This document shows, one piece after another, positions 1 through 61,655 of a stretch of 64,000 bases of DNA (its first letter is position 1; every line of letters begins with the position of its first letter). The notes below the pieces were generated by a model. The model searched no databases and had not been told where the DNA came from. It saw only the letters and a list, made by a program, of their open reading frames with translations. The DNA is from Cristatella mucedo (taxonomy: Eukaryota; Bryozoa; Phylactolaemata; Cristatellidae), in NCBI GenBank assembly GCA_009760855.2, contig WPIO01000361.1, forward strand, positions 1-64,000. The letters run 5' to 3'. A program made the translations under genes and the position numbers.

Positions 1-120
1 CTACTAAGCCTCGGGGGTCTACTGAGTATAACTCGACCTCAAGAGATATGCCCTAATACGCAGTAATTAAAGCGCGGAATACGAGCAAGGGTGGATTTAG
101 GCGGCGGAGGCGCAGCCCGC

Positions 121-306
121 CCTAAAACCTAAACTCTAAAAAAAAAACCTAAATTGTAAACCCTAAACACCCTAAGCCCTAAACCCCAAAACCCTACACT
201 CTAAACCCTAAACGCTAAAGCCTAAACCCTAAATTCTAAACCCTGAACCTTAAACAAAAAACTCTAAAAACCCTAAGCCCTAAGCACTAAACCCTAAAAA
301 TCTAAA
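121..306 (+). repeat. Degenerate CCCTAAA-type telomere-like repeat
   Basis: About 25 imperfect units of CCCTAAA, ACCCTAAA and close variants (for example CCCTAAG, CTCTAAA) run in one orientation. The C-rich strand reads left to right, as at a left chromosome end. The units are too diverged for an active telomere, so an interstitial or subtelomeric relic is more likely. The seven-base TTTAGGG form is the plant-type repeat rather than the usual animal TTAGGG. Confidence 0.7.
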
Positions 307-929
307 CCATAAACAATATACTGGGGGAACGTTCTACCCCAGGAGGAGAATGTCCGGGGGGGGGGATAATGTCTGTACCCCGGGCGGGACGGTGGTGTAC
401 TGGCCCGCTGTGGCGTCCGTGTGAATAAACGTCTTTGACCCCGCTTCGTTGTTCCGAGTAGTGCCGCGTACCTATCGTTAGGGAGAATGTCAAACTAGCT
501 AGCTCGGCGGTCACTGCGGTGCCACGAACTCTTGGGCCGAGTTGCTACTGCAGATGCATGCATGCTGGGAGATTGCTACTCTTGTTCCCCACCCCTGAGA
601 AAATTCTAGAGTGAAAGCCGCGGGCGCCAGTACGCCGAGTAGCATTTAGCGAGGCCTACGACGCGGCCTACGACGCAGCGACGTCTGCGAGTACTCGTCT
701 AGTATGCAGGGCTCCCTCCAGACGGCCTGGCTACCGAAAAAAGGCCATTCCGAGGCAGCAGCCGCGACGCGACAGAGAGACACGATCGCGCGTCGCGCGC
801 TAGCGTCGAGCAGCGTGCGACGCGGAAAGGCGGACGTCGCGCCGGCGCGTCGTCGCCGCTATTTGGTGCTTCAAGTTACCGGCGCCAAGCCGGAGAGGTG
901 GCGGCGCCGTCTCTCGGCGGACTCCGACG
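307..929. other. CpG-rich stretch, no recognised gene
   Basis: GC-rich DNA with many CpG dinucleotides, a run of G at 357-365, and only low-complexity Arg/Ala/Ser open frames on both strands. It directly precedes the candidate exon at 930 and may include its promoter. I see no other element. Confidence 0.35.
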
Positions 930-1387
930 ATGGCGGCCGACAGACTGCGTCCGCCGACCGGCGGGCCGCCGCGCTTGACGTCCCGCGAACGCTACGCGAG
1001 CGAGTTCCGTCGACTCGTGAGCGACAGCTCCGGCTGCGCCTCCGGCTGCTTCGAGCTGCGAAACCGCGGCCGGTATTGCGAAAGCGTACGGCACTTCCGC
1101 TCGTCGGCCGCCGCCGCGGATGCCGCGACGGCGCCGGAGCGGCTGCGCTGCACGCAGTACGCGGCCGACTACGCGGCGGGCGCGTCGCGAGCTCCCGCGC
1201 TGCGGCGGCCGCCAGTGTACCGCGACGTGCCGTCATTCGCTCGGATGGCGGCCGCTCGCTCACGCCGCAGCAGTCCGACGAGCGGCGGCAGTTTGACGTT
1301 CAACCCGCTGCCCGTCTACCCCTGGGGCTTTCACCGGCGCGTCTTTCCGAGAGCGAGTGACGTATCGTCTCGTGTCGACTTAACGGG
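930..1387 (+). CDS. Candidate first exon of an unknown gene
   Basis: The frame opens at an ATG in good context (GACGATGG) and runs 152 codons. It reaches a strong splice donor (G|GTAAGC, GT at 1388-1389) just before the in-frame TAA at 1389. Composition is protein-like, with scattered Tyr, Phe, Trp and Cys, for example RERYASEFRRLV near residue 23 and NPLPVYPWGFHRR near residue 130. Overlapping frames on both strands are Arg/Ala/Ser-rich shadows of the high GC content. No family was recognised and no following exon was found. If real, the exon ends in phase 2. Confidence 0.35.
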
Positions 1388-1690
1388 GTAAGCAAGCGCA
1401 GGCGACGGCGTGGCGCTGCACGGCCCATTTTTTTCCGGTGCGCGAAAATATTCCCCCAACCTGAAGGGGAATACCTGACCCGGATACGGCCTTCATTTCC
1501 GGAGTCTGTACTGCGGCCGCGGTACGGGAGCGCTAATTCACGAGGGCGAGGCGGATGCAGCGGTGTCCCGTATGGGGGGCATTCGTCCGCCGTTCGCTGG
1601 ATCAGGGGGCGCCACAATGGGCACGTAATACTGGGCGAGGGGGCGCTGTCTATGTAGTTGTCCTGGGGCGCACAACATCCTAGGAACGCC

Positions 1691-1795
1691 TCTGGGTGGA
1701 TATAATAATAATACGTTCGATGAAGAACCCTCAGAGAACTCTTTCTAGGCGCTTTACATTTGCTGCAAAGGAAGCACTATCGAATAAACTATCAG
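1691..1795 (-). mobile_element. LINE family 1, 3' tail fragment
   Basis: It holds the conserved 3' end of the main LINE family here, read on the minus strand: a short ATT run, then the complements of the GCGC...CTCAGAGAACT and CTTTCTAGGCGCTTTACATTTGCTGCAAA blocks. The same end occurs at least ten more times in the window. Confidence 0.7.
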
Positions 1796-1819
1796 AACAA
1801 AAATAGGATATAACAGCTA

Positions 1820-2303
1820 AAATATATGAATACATATGATTTTGTACATATGTATGTATATAATATATATATATTATACTAATGTTTAATATAATGTAAT
1901 AAAATGTATATAAATATCTTGACTTGGATTGATGAAAGACTGTCTCTTTTCAGCCCAGCTTTCAATGTCTACTAATTCTTTTCCAACCATTCGTTTTAAA
2001 GTAGCACGGATATATATATATAGATTATATATATGTATATATATATAGATTATATATACATGTATATATATATATATATATAGATTATATATATATATAA
2101 TCTTTAGGCTGCACCAGGGGTAGGCGGGATCATTTCTCACTCCTACTGGGGGATAGTTAACAATCACCAAGTTCGTGTTAAATAAACGCTTTAATAGTGC
2201 ACTAAACTTTTTCATTACATGTCTTGACCCCCCTACATGAAACTGTGTTGGCTCCGCCCTTGCCTGTATATGTATATACCTGTAATATATATACATATAT
2301 TAT

Positions 2304-2341
<38 letters not shown>

Positions 2342-2370
2342 GTATATGTATATGTATGTGTGTACTTATA
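1820..2370. repeat. AT-rich stretch with (TA)n and (CA)n microsatellites
   Basis: Runs of alternating TA lie at about 1858-1880, 2000-2100 and 2322-2345, with a CA run at 2303-2323. The Tyr/Ile-rich open frames across this stretch are products of the TA repeat and are not genes. Confidence 0.85.
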
Positions 2371-2437
2371 TAGTAAGTACTCGGAAAGAGCAGTCAAATT
2401 CAGGGAACAATGAATTTTAAATTCCAACTGAAACAGT

Positions 2438-2471
2438 GCAGACAGTACATTGGTTACAATGTACTGTCTGC
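2438..2471. repeat. Perfect 15-bp inverted repeat (hairpin)
   Basis: The arm GCAGACAGTACATTG (2438-2452) is followed by a 4-base loop and its exact reverse complement at 2457-2471. It lies about 110 bases before a LINE fragment. The role is unknown. Confidence 0.8.
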
Positions 2472-2579
2472 GAGCTGCTGAGAGCCAAACCTTCGAGAGG
2501 ATTCAGCAGAAAAGGAAGGAGCAGTCTTTGTGTCGGTGTTTTAGCCACAGAGGTAAGAGTCCAGTCGGTCTTTTTTGGA

Positions 2580-2908
2580 CAGAGGACGATCAACCATCTT
2601 CTCAACCGCTCCCAGATTAGCTTCTTACCTGACGATTATCCTTGTGATGATCTAGCTGATCGCTTCTCTTGATTCTTTGTCCAGAAGATAGACAAGATCA
2701 GGAAGTCCATCCCTGCGATGGCAGCATCCCCCTAGCCCTAGAATGCTGTCCCTCGATTCATGGCGGCACCTCAATGTCTACATTTAAGCAGGTCGCTCGT
2801 CTCGTCCTGAAGTTCATAACCAAATCTAAGAAGACAAGTCCTTTGGACCCTATTCCCGCTGTTCTGCTCCTACGCTGCATTGATCTACTCCCGCCATGCA
2901 TAACTATG
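2580..2908 (+). mobile_element. LINE family 1 fragment, left half of an interrupted copy
   Basis: Frames encode the linker between endonuclease and reverse transcriptase of LINE family 1 (NHLLNRSQISFLPDD, then LDPIPAVLLLRCIDLL). They match the longer copy at 5427-8035, with frameshifts. The same element resumes at 4011 after an insertion. Confidence 0.8.
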
Positions 2909-4010
2909 TAATGTAATGTATCTCCGTCTGTAACTCCACAAAGTCTTAAAGATCATGTGGGTGTTATGCAGGAGAGTTTTGTATTGCACACTCACAGCCT
3001 AAGCGGCTTTCGGTACTCATCTGGTATCCAATAGACTTTGTCTCACACAACAAAGAGAAAGTGGAAAGCATAGCAGAGTCAGGAGAGCAGTTGAGGTAGT
3101 GAGTAGCATGGAAGTAGCAGCTCAGGACCGCTGAAAAGGATGAGCCATAATCGGCAGTAGGAGAGTAGTTGTCGTTGCGTAAGAATTGTGGAAGCGAGTT
3201 CCACAGTCGAGGACCTGCAGAGCTAAAGCTTCTGTCGCCAACGGTCTTTAAGCAGAGGAATGGGACAGCTAATCTATTGTCCGCACAGGACCTGAGGGTT
3301 CGAACAGGCTGAAACTGATGCAGCAGTTCAGCTAGGTATGGAGGAGCCAAACCGTGTCGGGCCTTGTGGGTCAGCGTAAGAACCTGCTCTGAATCCGTTG
3401 CTCAACCGGCATCCATCTTAGCTCTTTTAGCAAAGGAGACACGTGCTCAAACTTCTGGGACTTGAAGACTAGCCTTGCAGCCGTATTCAAAGTATGCTGC
3501 AGTGGCCTAATAAATTTTTTTGGTAGCCCAGCCAATAGGGAATTGCAATAATCAAGCCGAGACAGAACTAAGGAGCTAGTTAAATTTGTTGCAAGCCACT
3601 GTGGAAGACTGCTAATCTTGGATAGGGATCGGACATGATGGCTAGCTGTAGAAGCAGTCTTCTGAATGAAGCTTTCAAAATTGAGGCAGTTGTCGAAAAC
3701 GAAACCTAAATTTCGAGCACGTGGTGATGGTCGCACAACAGCATCACCTATTACAGCAAAGCCTTTTAATCTAGCCACACGCTGAGGGTGTCCTATGAGC
3801 AGTAGTTCGATTTTATCGTAATTAAATTTCAGCAAGTTTTCAGACATCCAGGACCGAATATCGGCAAGGCAAGCGTTCAATTTTTCACTTGCTGCAGCAC
3901 ATTCCGGCGGTTTGAATGACAAATACAACTGAATACCGGCAGCATAACAGTGATATCCTATTCCATGGGCCTTAATCACTTTTCCCAGAGGTTGTTTATA
4001 AATGGAGAAC
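2909..4010 (-). mobile_element. LINE family 2, inserted in LINE family 1
   Basis: A second non-LTR family lies on the minus strand. The region 3371-3979 encodes the C-terminal half of a reverse transcriptase with a damaged YADD box (YAAGIQLYLSF), followed by RLDYCNSLLAGLPKK. The region 2964-3350 encodes the terminal part (MAPPYLAELLHQF, DRSFSSAGPRLWNSLP). The 3' tail, read on the minus strand, is GATACATTACATTACA. Both flanks carry TAACTA (about 2904-2909 and 4014-4019), a likely target-site duplication. The copy is 5'-truncated and carries stops and frameshifts. Confidence 0.8.
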
Positions 4011-4400
4011 AGTAACTAACATCGCTAATATGTCACTAGCCTCAGGTCATGTCCCAGCACCTTAAAAAAACTGTAGTCAGGTCACTTTTCAAGAAAGTGA
4101 CACTAGACCAAGAGAACAATCGCCCAGTCTCCCTTCTACCATTCCTATCAAAGACACTGGAACGAGTCGTGGTAGACCAACTGAACTCAGATATTGAAAC
4201 TTTCAAACCTTGCTAGTAAGTTCCAGTCTGGCTTTAGAGCTAATCACTCCACAGAGTCAGCACTGCTTCGGGTGTACAACGACCTACTTAGGAATGCAGA
4301 CATGGGTAGAGTGTCTCTGCTTGTCTTGCTCGGCTAGTCAAACGACTCTCAGAGCCAGGCTCCCCGAAGCTGTGCTTACATTAAAAAAACTTTTCCCCTG
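4011..4400 (+). mobile_element. LINE family 1 fragment, right half of the interrupted copy
   Basis: It continues the element broken at 2908. The ITNIANMSLASGHVPAP region is followed by the SLLPFLSKTLERVV region and the motif for the RT fingers. The reading frame is shifted several times, so it is a dead copy. Confidence 0.75.
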
Positions 4401-4412
4401 ACTTATGCTGAC

Positions 4413-4475
4413 TTTGCTCTCAGTTTTTTGCTCTCAGTTTTTTTGCTCTCAGTTTTTTTGCTCTCAGTTTTTTTC
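4413..4475 (+). repeat. Short tandem repeat, about 16-18 bp unit
   Basis: Four copies of TTTGCTCTCAGTTTTT with variable T-run length. Confidence 0.85.
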
Positions 4476-4579
4476 TCGTGATTTGCCAACAACTGCCCAC
4501 ATTCTGGCCACAACTGCCTGCTCGAATGCGGGAGGTTGAAAAGGCCGAGAGGATTCACAGTGGAAAACGCCAGGTCAAC

Positions 4580-4710
4580 ACCTACAAAAAGTTATGAAAC
4601 TAGCTCGCGCGTTTGTAACGTTGCGTCTAGATTACTGCAATTCCCTTTATTCACGACTCCCAATGGCCTGAGACCTGCAGCTGGTGCAAAATTCAGCAGC
4701 TCACCATGGT
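4580..4710 (+). mobile_element. LINE family 1 fragment
   Basis: It matches, in opposite orientation, the part of the copy at 5427-8035 that encodes [13 protein letters not shown] and the [12 protein letters not shown] region. It is an isolated degenerate fragment. Confidence 0.65.
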
Positions 4711-5426
4711 CTCCATATCCGGGCTCTCAGGGTTCGAAGACAAACTTGAGCAGCAAGGTAAGAAGTCAGGAGGTCACGTGCACGTCACCGACACGTCCAG
4801 GATCAAAACAGGAGGCATGCTTCTAACGGCTCGCCGTCCACATACCACAGCTCGGCATAGCGAGACGCTGAGCCTGCTTTGCACCAGCGAAATCTCATTT
4901 GTAGGTTTCTGGATGCGAAACCGATAACGGGCGTTCATCCTCACAATCTGATACCACGAAGCCGAGACCTTCGACACATTCAAGAGAGAGCACAATATTA
5001 CTAGGTTAAGTTGCTCAACGTTCTCAGATTTCGCTGTGCTTTGGTAGGAACATCAGTAGAGGTTTCTACTGTACATAAGCATGAAATAATTTTATTTCAT
5101 TCATCAGTGACTCCCGTGACAATACAGTCCACTTATTGCAGAGGCAGAAGTAAACATCCAAGTAGCACCTTTATTTTGAGATTTTTGCAAAAATAAACGT
5201 TGCACACCCATACGATGCACGATTGCCATCAATGCCTAAAGAAAATGGCTTCACATTAAATCGATCTACTGCAATCTTCCCAGTTTTGACAAACTCGGCT
5301 GCTCCCCTGCTGCAGATAGCTTGCCGATTAGTCGATCTGCTAATGCTCATGAGCGCTTAGGTTGCTAGCAGAGGTCATCAATGGTGAATCATTATGGCGA
5401 TCTCCAGGCGAAACTTATAATAATAC
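4711..5426. other. No gene recognised
   Basis: Only short open frames with no family resemblance on either strand. No repeat was recognised apart from the LINE flanks. Confidence 0.4.
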
Positions 5427-8035
5427 TAATAATAATTCACTTGATAAAGCACCCTCAGAGAACTCAAAATCTCTTTCTAGGCGCTTTACGTTTGCTGCAA
5501 AGGGAAATGCAATTGAATGGTAAGTAAAATCATGCTTGAAAAACAAACAAAATGAATAATATAGTTAGGGGTGACATGCACAGGGTCAGCATGAAAATGT
5601 GGTTAGTGGCAGCATGCACATTGTCAGCACGCATAGGCACGTGACGGACGACTCACAGGGACCCACTAAATGCTGTCCTAAATAGGTGTGTTTTTAAGTT
5701 CCTTTTAAATGTGGTCAGGTCAGGAGGGAGAACCAGGCTTTGGGAGCATGCGAACTAAATGCACGGTCTCCCAAGGATTTGAGGTTTGGTATTGGTAGAC
5801 TGTTGGATTCCGAAAAGCGGGTGGTACGATGCTTGGCCTGATGGGGGAGTATATCTGAGAGATAGGCTGGAGCCATAGAATGAAGGGACCTAAAAGTGAG
5901 CGACAAAACCTTAAAGTCAATCCTTTGCTTGACTGGTAGCCAGTGCAGGTCGGCGAGAAGTGGAGTAATGTGGCAACTGCGATGCTCACGACAGACAAGC
6001 CTAGCTGCGGAGTTTTGCACCAGCTGCAATCGCCTGATCGCACATGCTGGTAGGCCAGTAAGCAGTGAGTTGCAGAAGTCGAGACGGGATGTCACGAATG
6101 CTTGGACCAACTTAGATATGGTATCCTTATCTAAACAAGCCCGAAATTTAGCAATATTATGAAGCTAAAAATAGGCAGATTTGACTGTGGAGCTGATACG
6201 GTCGTTTAACGAGAGGTCGCTTTGGAATATGACACCTAGATTTCGAGCTGATTCAACTGGAGATATGCTGGCAGAGCCAATTTTGAGCGTCAGGCTTTCC
6301 AATTTGTGAATCACACTGGGTTTGCCCATAACTAGTAAGTTAGTTTTGTCATCGTTTAGTTTTAGAAAATTATCTTCCATCCATGTGCGGATGTCATCAA
6401 TACATGCAGCAAGTGAGTTAAGAGAAATCGAGGTGCTCGAAGGCTGGGAGGGATCAAAGCAAAGGTACAACTGAGTGTCATCCGCATAGAAGTGAAAGCC
6501 TAGATTGTGCTTTGCAATTACATCAGCAAGAGGGATATTATAAATCGTGAAAAGAACCGGACCTAGCACGGAGCCCTGAGGTACTCCATATTTCAGAGGT
6601 ACTTCAGATGATCTTTGTCCATTCACGTCAATACTCTGGAGTCTCCCACTGAGATAGGACCCGAACTACTGCAGAGCAGTGCCAGTGATGCCCAGGTGAG
6701 ATGAGAGGCGCTCTAGAAGAACTTTGAGATTGATGGTATCAAAAGCTGCCGCAAGATCAAAACAAGCAGAGGCACTCTACCCATGTATGCATTCCTAAGT
6801 AGGTCGTTGTATACCCTAAGCAATGCTGACTCTGTGGAGTGATTAGCTCTAAAGCCGGACTGGAACTTACTAGCAAGGTGTGAGGTTTCGATATGAGTTC
6901 AGCTGGTCTGCCACGACCCGTTCCAGTGTCTTTGATAGGAATGGTAGAAGGGAGACTGGGCGGTAGTTGCTTAAGTTGTCTTGGTCTAGTGTCACTTTCT
7001 TGAGAAGTGACCTGACTACAGCTTTTTTGAAAGGTGCTGGGACATGACCTGAGGCTAATGACATATTAATGATGTTAGTTATGCATAGCAGCAGCAGATG
7101 AATGCAATGCAGGAGCAGGACAGTGGGAATAGGGTCCAGAGGATTTGTCTTCTTTGATTGAGATACGAACTTTAGGACTAGATCACTAGTGACCTGCTTA
7201 AATGCAGACATTGAGGTGCAGCCAGGAACCGAGGAACAGCATTCTAGTGGGAAGGTTGTCATCGCAGGGATGGATTCCCTGATCTTGTCTTATCTTCTGC
7301 ACAAAGAATCGAGAGAAGCGATCGGCTAGATCATCACAAGGATCATCAGGTATGGAGCTAATCTGGGAACGGTTGAGATGGTTTATTGTCGACATCAGCA
7401 TTTTTGGATTGTGCATCTGTGATTCAACAATGTTTCTATAGAAGCTAGACTTGGCCTTTGCTAGGATCGATTGGTACGACCTACAGTAGTCTTCATATGC
7501 TTGCCGATGGACAGTTAGTCCGGATCTTTTGTATGCTTTTTCAATCTTTCGTTTAGTAGACCTGGCTAGTTTAATGTATGTGGTAAACCATAGGCCGTCT
7601 GGGGGGGGGGGGCGCACAGTGCGCTTTGTCAGAGGTGCAAAGTCGTCGAGCGTGTCAGCAAGTGCCGTGTTGTAGCTATCTACCAATGATGACAGATCGG
7701 AGGGAGGACTGAGCAACTGAGGTGAAGCAGATATTCTCGCACGGTCAGCATCGATGTCAAGGGTCTTGAGGTTTCGCGATTCACAGGTTATTTTAGAGGA
7801 GGTGGGCACACGCTGTAGATTGAATGAGATCTGCATGTTGTCAGATAAGCAGAATTTGGTAATAATTGGTGATGACAAAGTGCAGTTGTATGAGAAAATC
7901 TGATCGAGTGTGTGTCCCTTGATGTGAGTAGGGCCATGCACGTGAGTCACAAGAGACAATGAGTCAGTCAATGCACGAAATTCGGTGCCGAAAGCGTCAG
8001 ATAAGTTATCAAAGTGAACGTTGAAATCTTCCATT
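5427..8035 (-). mobile_element. LINE family 1, longest copy (APE-type non-LTR element, 5'-truncated)
   Basis: Read on the minus strand, 8034-7198 encodes the end of an AP-like endonuclease (DFNVHFDNLSDAFGTEF, then PTHIKGHTLDQIFS) and a linker. The region 7262-6870 holds the start of the reverse transcriptase (SNYRPVSLLPFLSKTLERVV). The region 6626-6165 holds VPQGSVLGPVLFTIYN and the catalytic box FYADDTQLYL. The region 6110-5715 holds the C-terminal domain ([26 protein letters not shown]). The element ends in the conserved GCGC...AGAGAACT tail and an (ATT)n run near 5427. Architecture and motifs fit the CR1/L2/Rex1 group of the Jockey superfamily. The ORF is broken between 6626 and 6870 and again near 6110, so it is inactive. 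No ORF1 is present. Confidence 0.88.
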
Positions 8036-8204
8036 ACGAGGAACTTGTTGCTGCAGGTACGTAACTGCTGCTCTCCTTCCTTACTTCTGGTCTACACCGG
8101 AGGTTCACTGTGTACTTCCACCAAGCTACTGTCCCAGCACAACATTCAGGAGCTGCTCCAAGAAAGAACATGCTGCCACCTTCTACGTCTCCTTTCATTT
8201 TTGA

Positions 8205-8400
8205 TCAGGACACTTTGCAATGTAATTTTTTATATCCGTCAGGAATTCCATAGTCTAAGCGGCTTTCGGAGCCAACAGACCTTGCCTTACACAACAAAGA
8301 GAAAGTAAGAAAGATAGCTGAGTCACGAGGGAAGTCGAGTAAACGAGTGGCATAGAAGGAGTGAGTTGGTAAAGCCGCGGCTACAATGTACGAACATTCC
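8205..8400 (-). mobile_element. LINE family 2, 3' fragment
   Basis: It contains the minus-strand family 2 3' segment around the GCCTAAGCGGCTTTCGG complement and the CACAACAAAGAGAAAGT block shared with 2964-3350. It is truncated on both sides. Confidence 0.65.
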
Positions 8401-8679
8401 ATAAACAAGGACTTGGCATGAACGCCTCGATAAACTCGAGTGGGCGATCGACAGCCATTACTAATTTGCTCACGGACGTATAGAACATACCCCTGGGTTT
8501 TGATTGGTCGACTGGTACAACAAGGAGGTTTAACATTGGAGCAGCTTCTACTTATGACAGTCGGCCAATTAGGCCTAAGATCGAGAGACGCAGTAGTCCA
8601 AACCAGAGGGAAATTTCTTCAATTGACTTTCTTCCCAACTCGGAGCCGAATGGGCACCAACATAGGAAGTAAATGGTAA
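8401..8679. other. No gene recognised
   Basis: Unassigned sequence between two LINE family 2 fragments. Open frames on both strands are short and unrecognised. Confidence 0.4.
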
Positions 8680-9060
8680 TGCAATGAAGTAAAGTAATGT
8701 ATCTCTGTCTGTAACTCCACAAAGCTATAAAGACCATGTGGGTGTTACGCAGGAGAGTTTTGTGTAGCGCATTCACAGCCTAAGCGGCTTTCGGTACGCA
8801 TTCGTTAGCCAACAGACTTAATCTCAACAACGAGAAAGTGCGAAGCCTAGCAGAGTCAGGAGAGCGGTTGAGGTAGTGAGTAACATGGAAGTAGCAGCTA
8901 AGGACGGTTGGAAAGGATGTACCTAGTACCATATCGGCTATAGGAGAGCAGTTGTCGTTGCGTACGAATTGTGGAAGTGAGTTCCGCAGATTAGAACTTG
9001 CAGAGCCAAAGCTACCACCAAAGGTCTATGTGGTGTAGGCGCAGCTTTAGGCTTTAGACA
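8680..9060 (-). mobile_element. LINE family 2, 3' end
   Basis: It starts (plus coordinates) with the family tail TGTAATG...GTATCTCTGTCTGTAACTCCACAAAG, then the CATGTGGGTGTTACGCAGGAG block and the segment encoding the terminal RT residues. The same sequence, in either orientation, is at 2909-3350, 25500-25997, 33330-33880 and 35455-35812. Confidence 0.8.
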
Positions 9061-9318
9061 CCACTTATAAGGAAACAGCTCAGACTACCACTCGGACTTG
9101 CTCCCGTACAGGGTGCCACCAAAGAGGAACCAGAGGTCCTCACGTACATGCAACAAAGGATTCACAACAATTTTTCTTCTGCTTCCCACAAGCAAAAAAT
9201 AAAAATAAAAATAAAAAACAAAAAATAAGCCACTACGACTTTTACGACACAGGATTGAATTGATGAAACGCGAAATAAATAAATGCAGGCATAAACAGTA
9301 GAGAGAAAGAGACAGAAT

Positions 9319-9319
<1 letters not shown>

Positions 9320-9370
<51 letters not shown>
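9320..9370. repeat. (GA)n microsatellite
   Basis: About 50 bases of pure GA dinucleotide. The Ser/Leu frames across it on the minus strand are artefacts. Confidence 0.95.
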
Positions 9371-9375
<5 letters not shown>

Positions 9376-9905
9376 TACATGAGGGACAGAGATGGACACA
9401 CAGTCGACTGCTGAGGTTGAGAGTATATGAAGCATGTGTCCACACGTGTGTGTATGAGCAAGTCCAGCGCTTCAGTCAGCGTGTGTCAACGAAAAAGACG
9501 TTTTTTTTGAGCTTCCTACGAAAGCTTACGATTGGCAGCATCAGCGTAGCTCTTCGACTGCGTACACAAAGACAGGCTAACAACTGCGCGGTCGAGCGCA
9601 TGACAGACCGAGCTGCTCCATTGGCCCACGACGAGGCCTGCAGCCCTCGCGATAATACCAACATAACAAATGGGAAAAGTGGCTAACTGGCAATATCAAA
9701 TACTAGCTGCGATTAGCTCACGAAAGCTGAGCACAAAGGAGGCAAACACATAATCGACGTCACATCCGGCGGATGAGAGGCACTCTCTAGTGTGCCTCTC
9801 AGGACAGCCGTAACACGAAGCTTCTACAAAAGACTAGCACCAAAACGTGAGGAAGGCTGCGAACCGACGTGCGTGCATGCGTGGAGGAGAGCTGGCATCC
9901 CGAGC
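9371..9905. other. 3' flank of the GXYLT gene
   Basis: It lies downstream of the minus-strand GXYLT stop and should hold its 3' UTR. I find no clear AATAAA on the minus strand close to the stop, so the transcript end is not placed. No other gene was recognised. Confidence 0.4.
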
Positions 9906-27653
<17,748 letters not shown>

Positions 27654-28503
27654 CGCGCTCGAGCGTAGCGGCTGCTGCAGCCGTCGTCGAGCGACTGCTG
27701 CTTCCGCGCTCGTCTTCCGGCGTCTCGCTCCAGTCGGGAGGGGGCATTGCTCACGGCGTAAATGGACTCGCTGCTGCAATCCCGGCGCCTCTTGAGGTGT
27801 TGCAGTCGGACGTGGGCCGATGCATTCGCCACCGGGGCCGCTGTCCCAACGTTAAGCGCGGCGTCGGCAGCTGCAGAGAATTGAGAAAGTCAATGCGCAT
27901 TTCCCGACTCGAGCAATATCGAGGAGACGCACTTAAGCCGCTAGATTATCTCGGCTGTTGTGCTCGACGGTCACAGCGGTGAGCGTTTGCTCGCGCCCGC
28001 ATTTTCTTCCTTTCTTTCTCGCGATGTGCGAGAGTTTGGCAGCGTTTCTGGAAGCGTCGAGAGGAGAGCGTGCGCGTGGATTTCGGTGCAGCTCGCAGAG
28101 GGCTGATCCCTGATCGGGTTCGTCGAGGGCGACGTCACTGCGACGTCTTACCGCCGCCTAGGCCGACGTCAGCTCGGCAGCAGACGGCCTCGGCTAAGCG
28201 ACGCTTCGTTTTAGCGTAAAAAAATAATCGCTTTTCTCTCCTCTCCGGGACGCGCAAGATTTTCGAGCTGCGCCATTCGGTGGGCTCGCCAGCTAGCCAG
28301 CCAGCGTAATTGTTTCGCAAAGTGTTCGACCGCCGGCTGGAGAACGGCAGCAGTTTCGCGAGCGGCCAGCTCGCCTCCTCCTCCTCACCGGCTCGTCGTC
28401 CACGCTCTGACTGCTGCTGCGGCGGCGTTCGAGTGAGGGACGTCGCCTGGCGATGTGGGCGTGGGTCGCTTCGCGAACAGTTAGCCGCCCTTGTTCCTCG
28501 CAG
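27654..28503. promoter_or_regulatory. Probable bidirectional CpG-rich promoter of GXYLT and TSC1
   Basis: The two start codons are 874 bases apart, head to head, and the gap is CpG-rich, unlike the introns. A strong donor (CAGCG|GTGAGC, GT at 27979) could end a non-coding first exon of TSC1, since the ATG exon begins at a good acceptor (TTGTTCCTCGCAG|GG, exon from 28504). The open frames here look like GC shadows. Transcription starts are not visible, so the promoter call is inference. Confidence 0.5.
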
Positions 28504-28526
28504 GGCACGTGCAAGCACCCGAGGAC

Positions 28527-60141
<31,615 letters not shown>

Positions 60142-60477
60142 ATTCGACCTTGAGGTCGGTCGGTTGGTCGGCCGTGCTGCTCTGCCCGGCCGTGCTGCTC
60201 CCCGTGCTGCGGTCACATGCTGAGGTCACCAGCTGCAGGGGTCGGTCTGCAGCCGCCATCGATCGATGCAGATGCGACCCTCCCCAAGAGCCTGCCGGTG
60301 GGGTGGAAGTGCCGAGTTTCTCGGAAGAGTCGCTTTGTCGCTTCTCTCAGCCGCGGAGATGTGCTCTGGCTGCAAGCGAGAGAGCGGGCCGTCGTGTTGC
60401 CTCCCTGTTCGTCCTGCTGGTCGGCGAGGCAGCTCGGAAATCTGATGCTCGAAGGCGCTCTTTGCTTAGACGTCGGC

Positions 60478-60483
60478 AATAAA
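60478..60483 (+). terminator. TSC1 polyadenylation signal
   Basis: AATAAA 337 bases after the stop codon, followed within 25-40 bases by a GT-rich stretch (CTGTATATTGCATCGAATGCTTGTG). The 3' UTR would be about 350 bases. Confidence 0.65.
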
Positions 60484-60519
60484 TTGTACACATCCCTGTA
60501 TATTGCATCGAATGCTTGT

Positions 60520-61655
<1,136 letters not shown>

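Noticed and set aside
704-1360. 218-codon plus-strand frame overlapping the candidate exon
   Set aside because: Arg-rich GC shadow of the frame starting at 930, which has better composition and ends at a donor.
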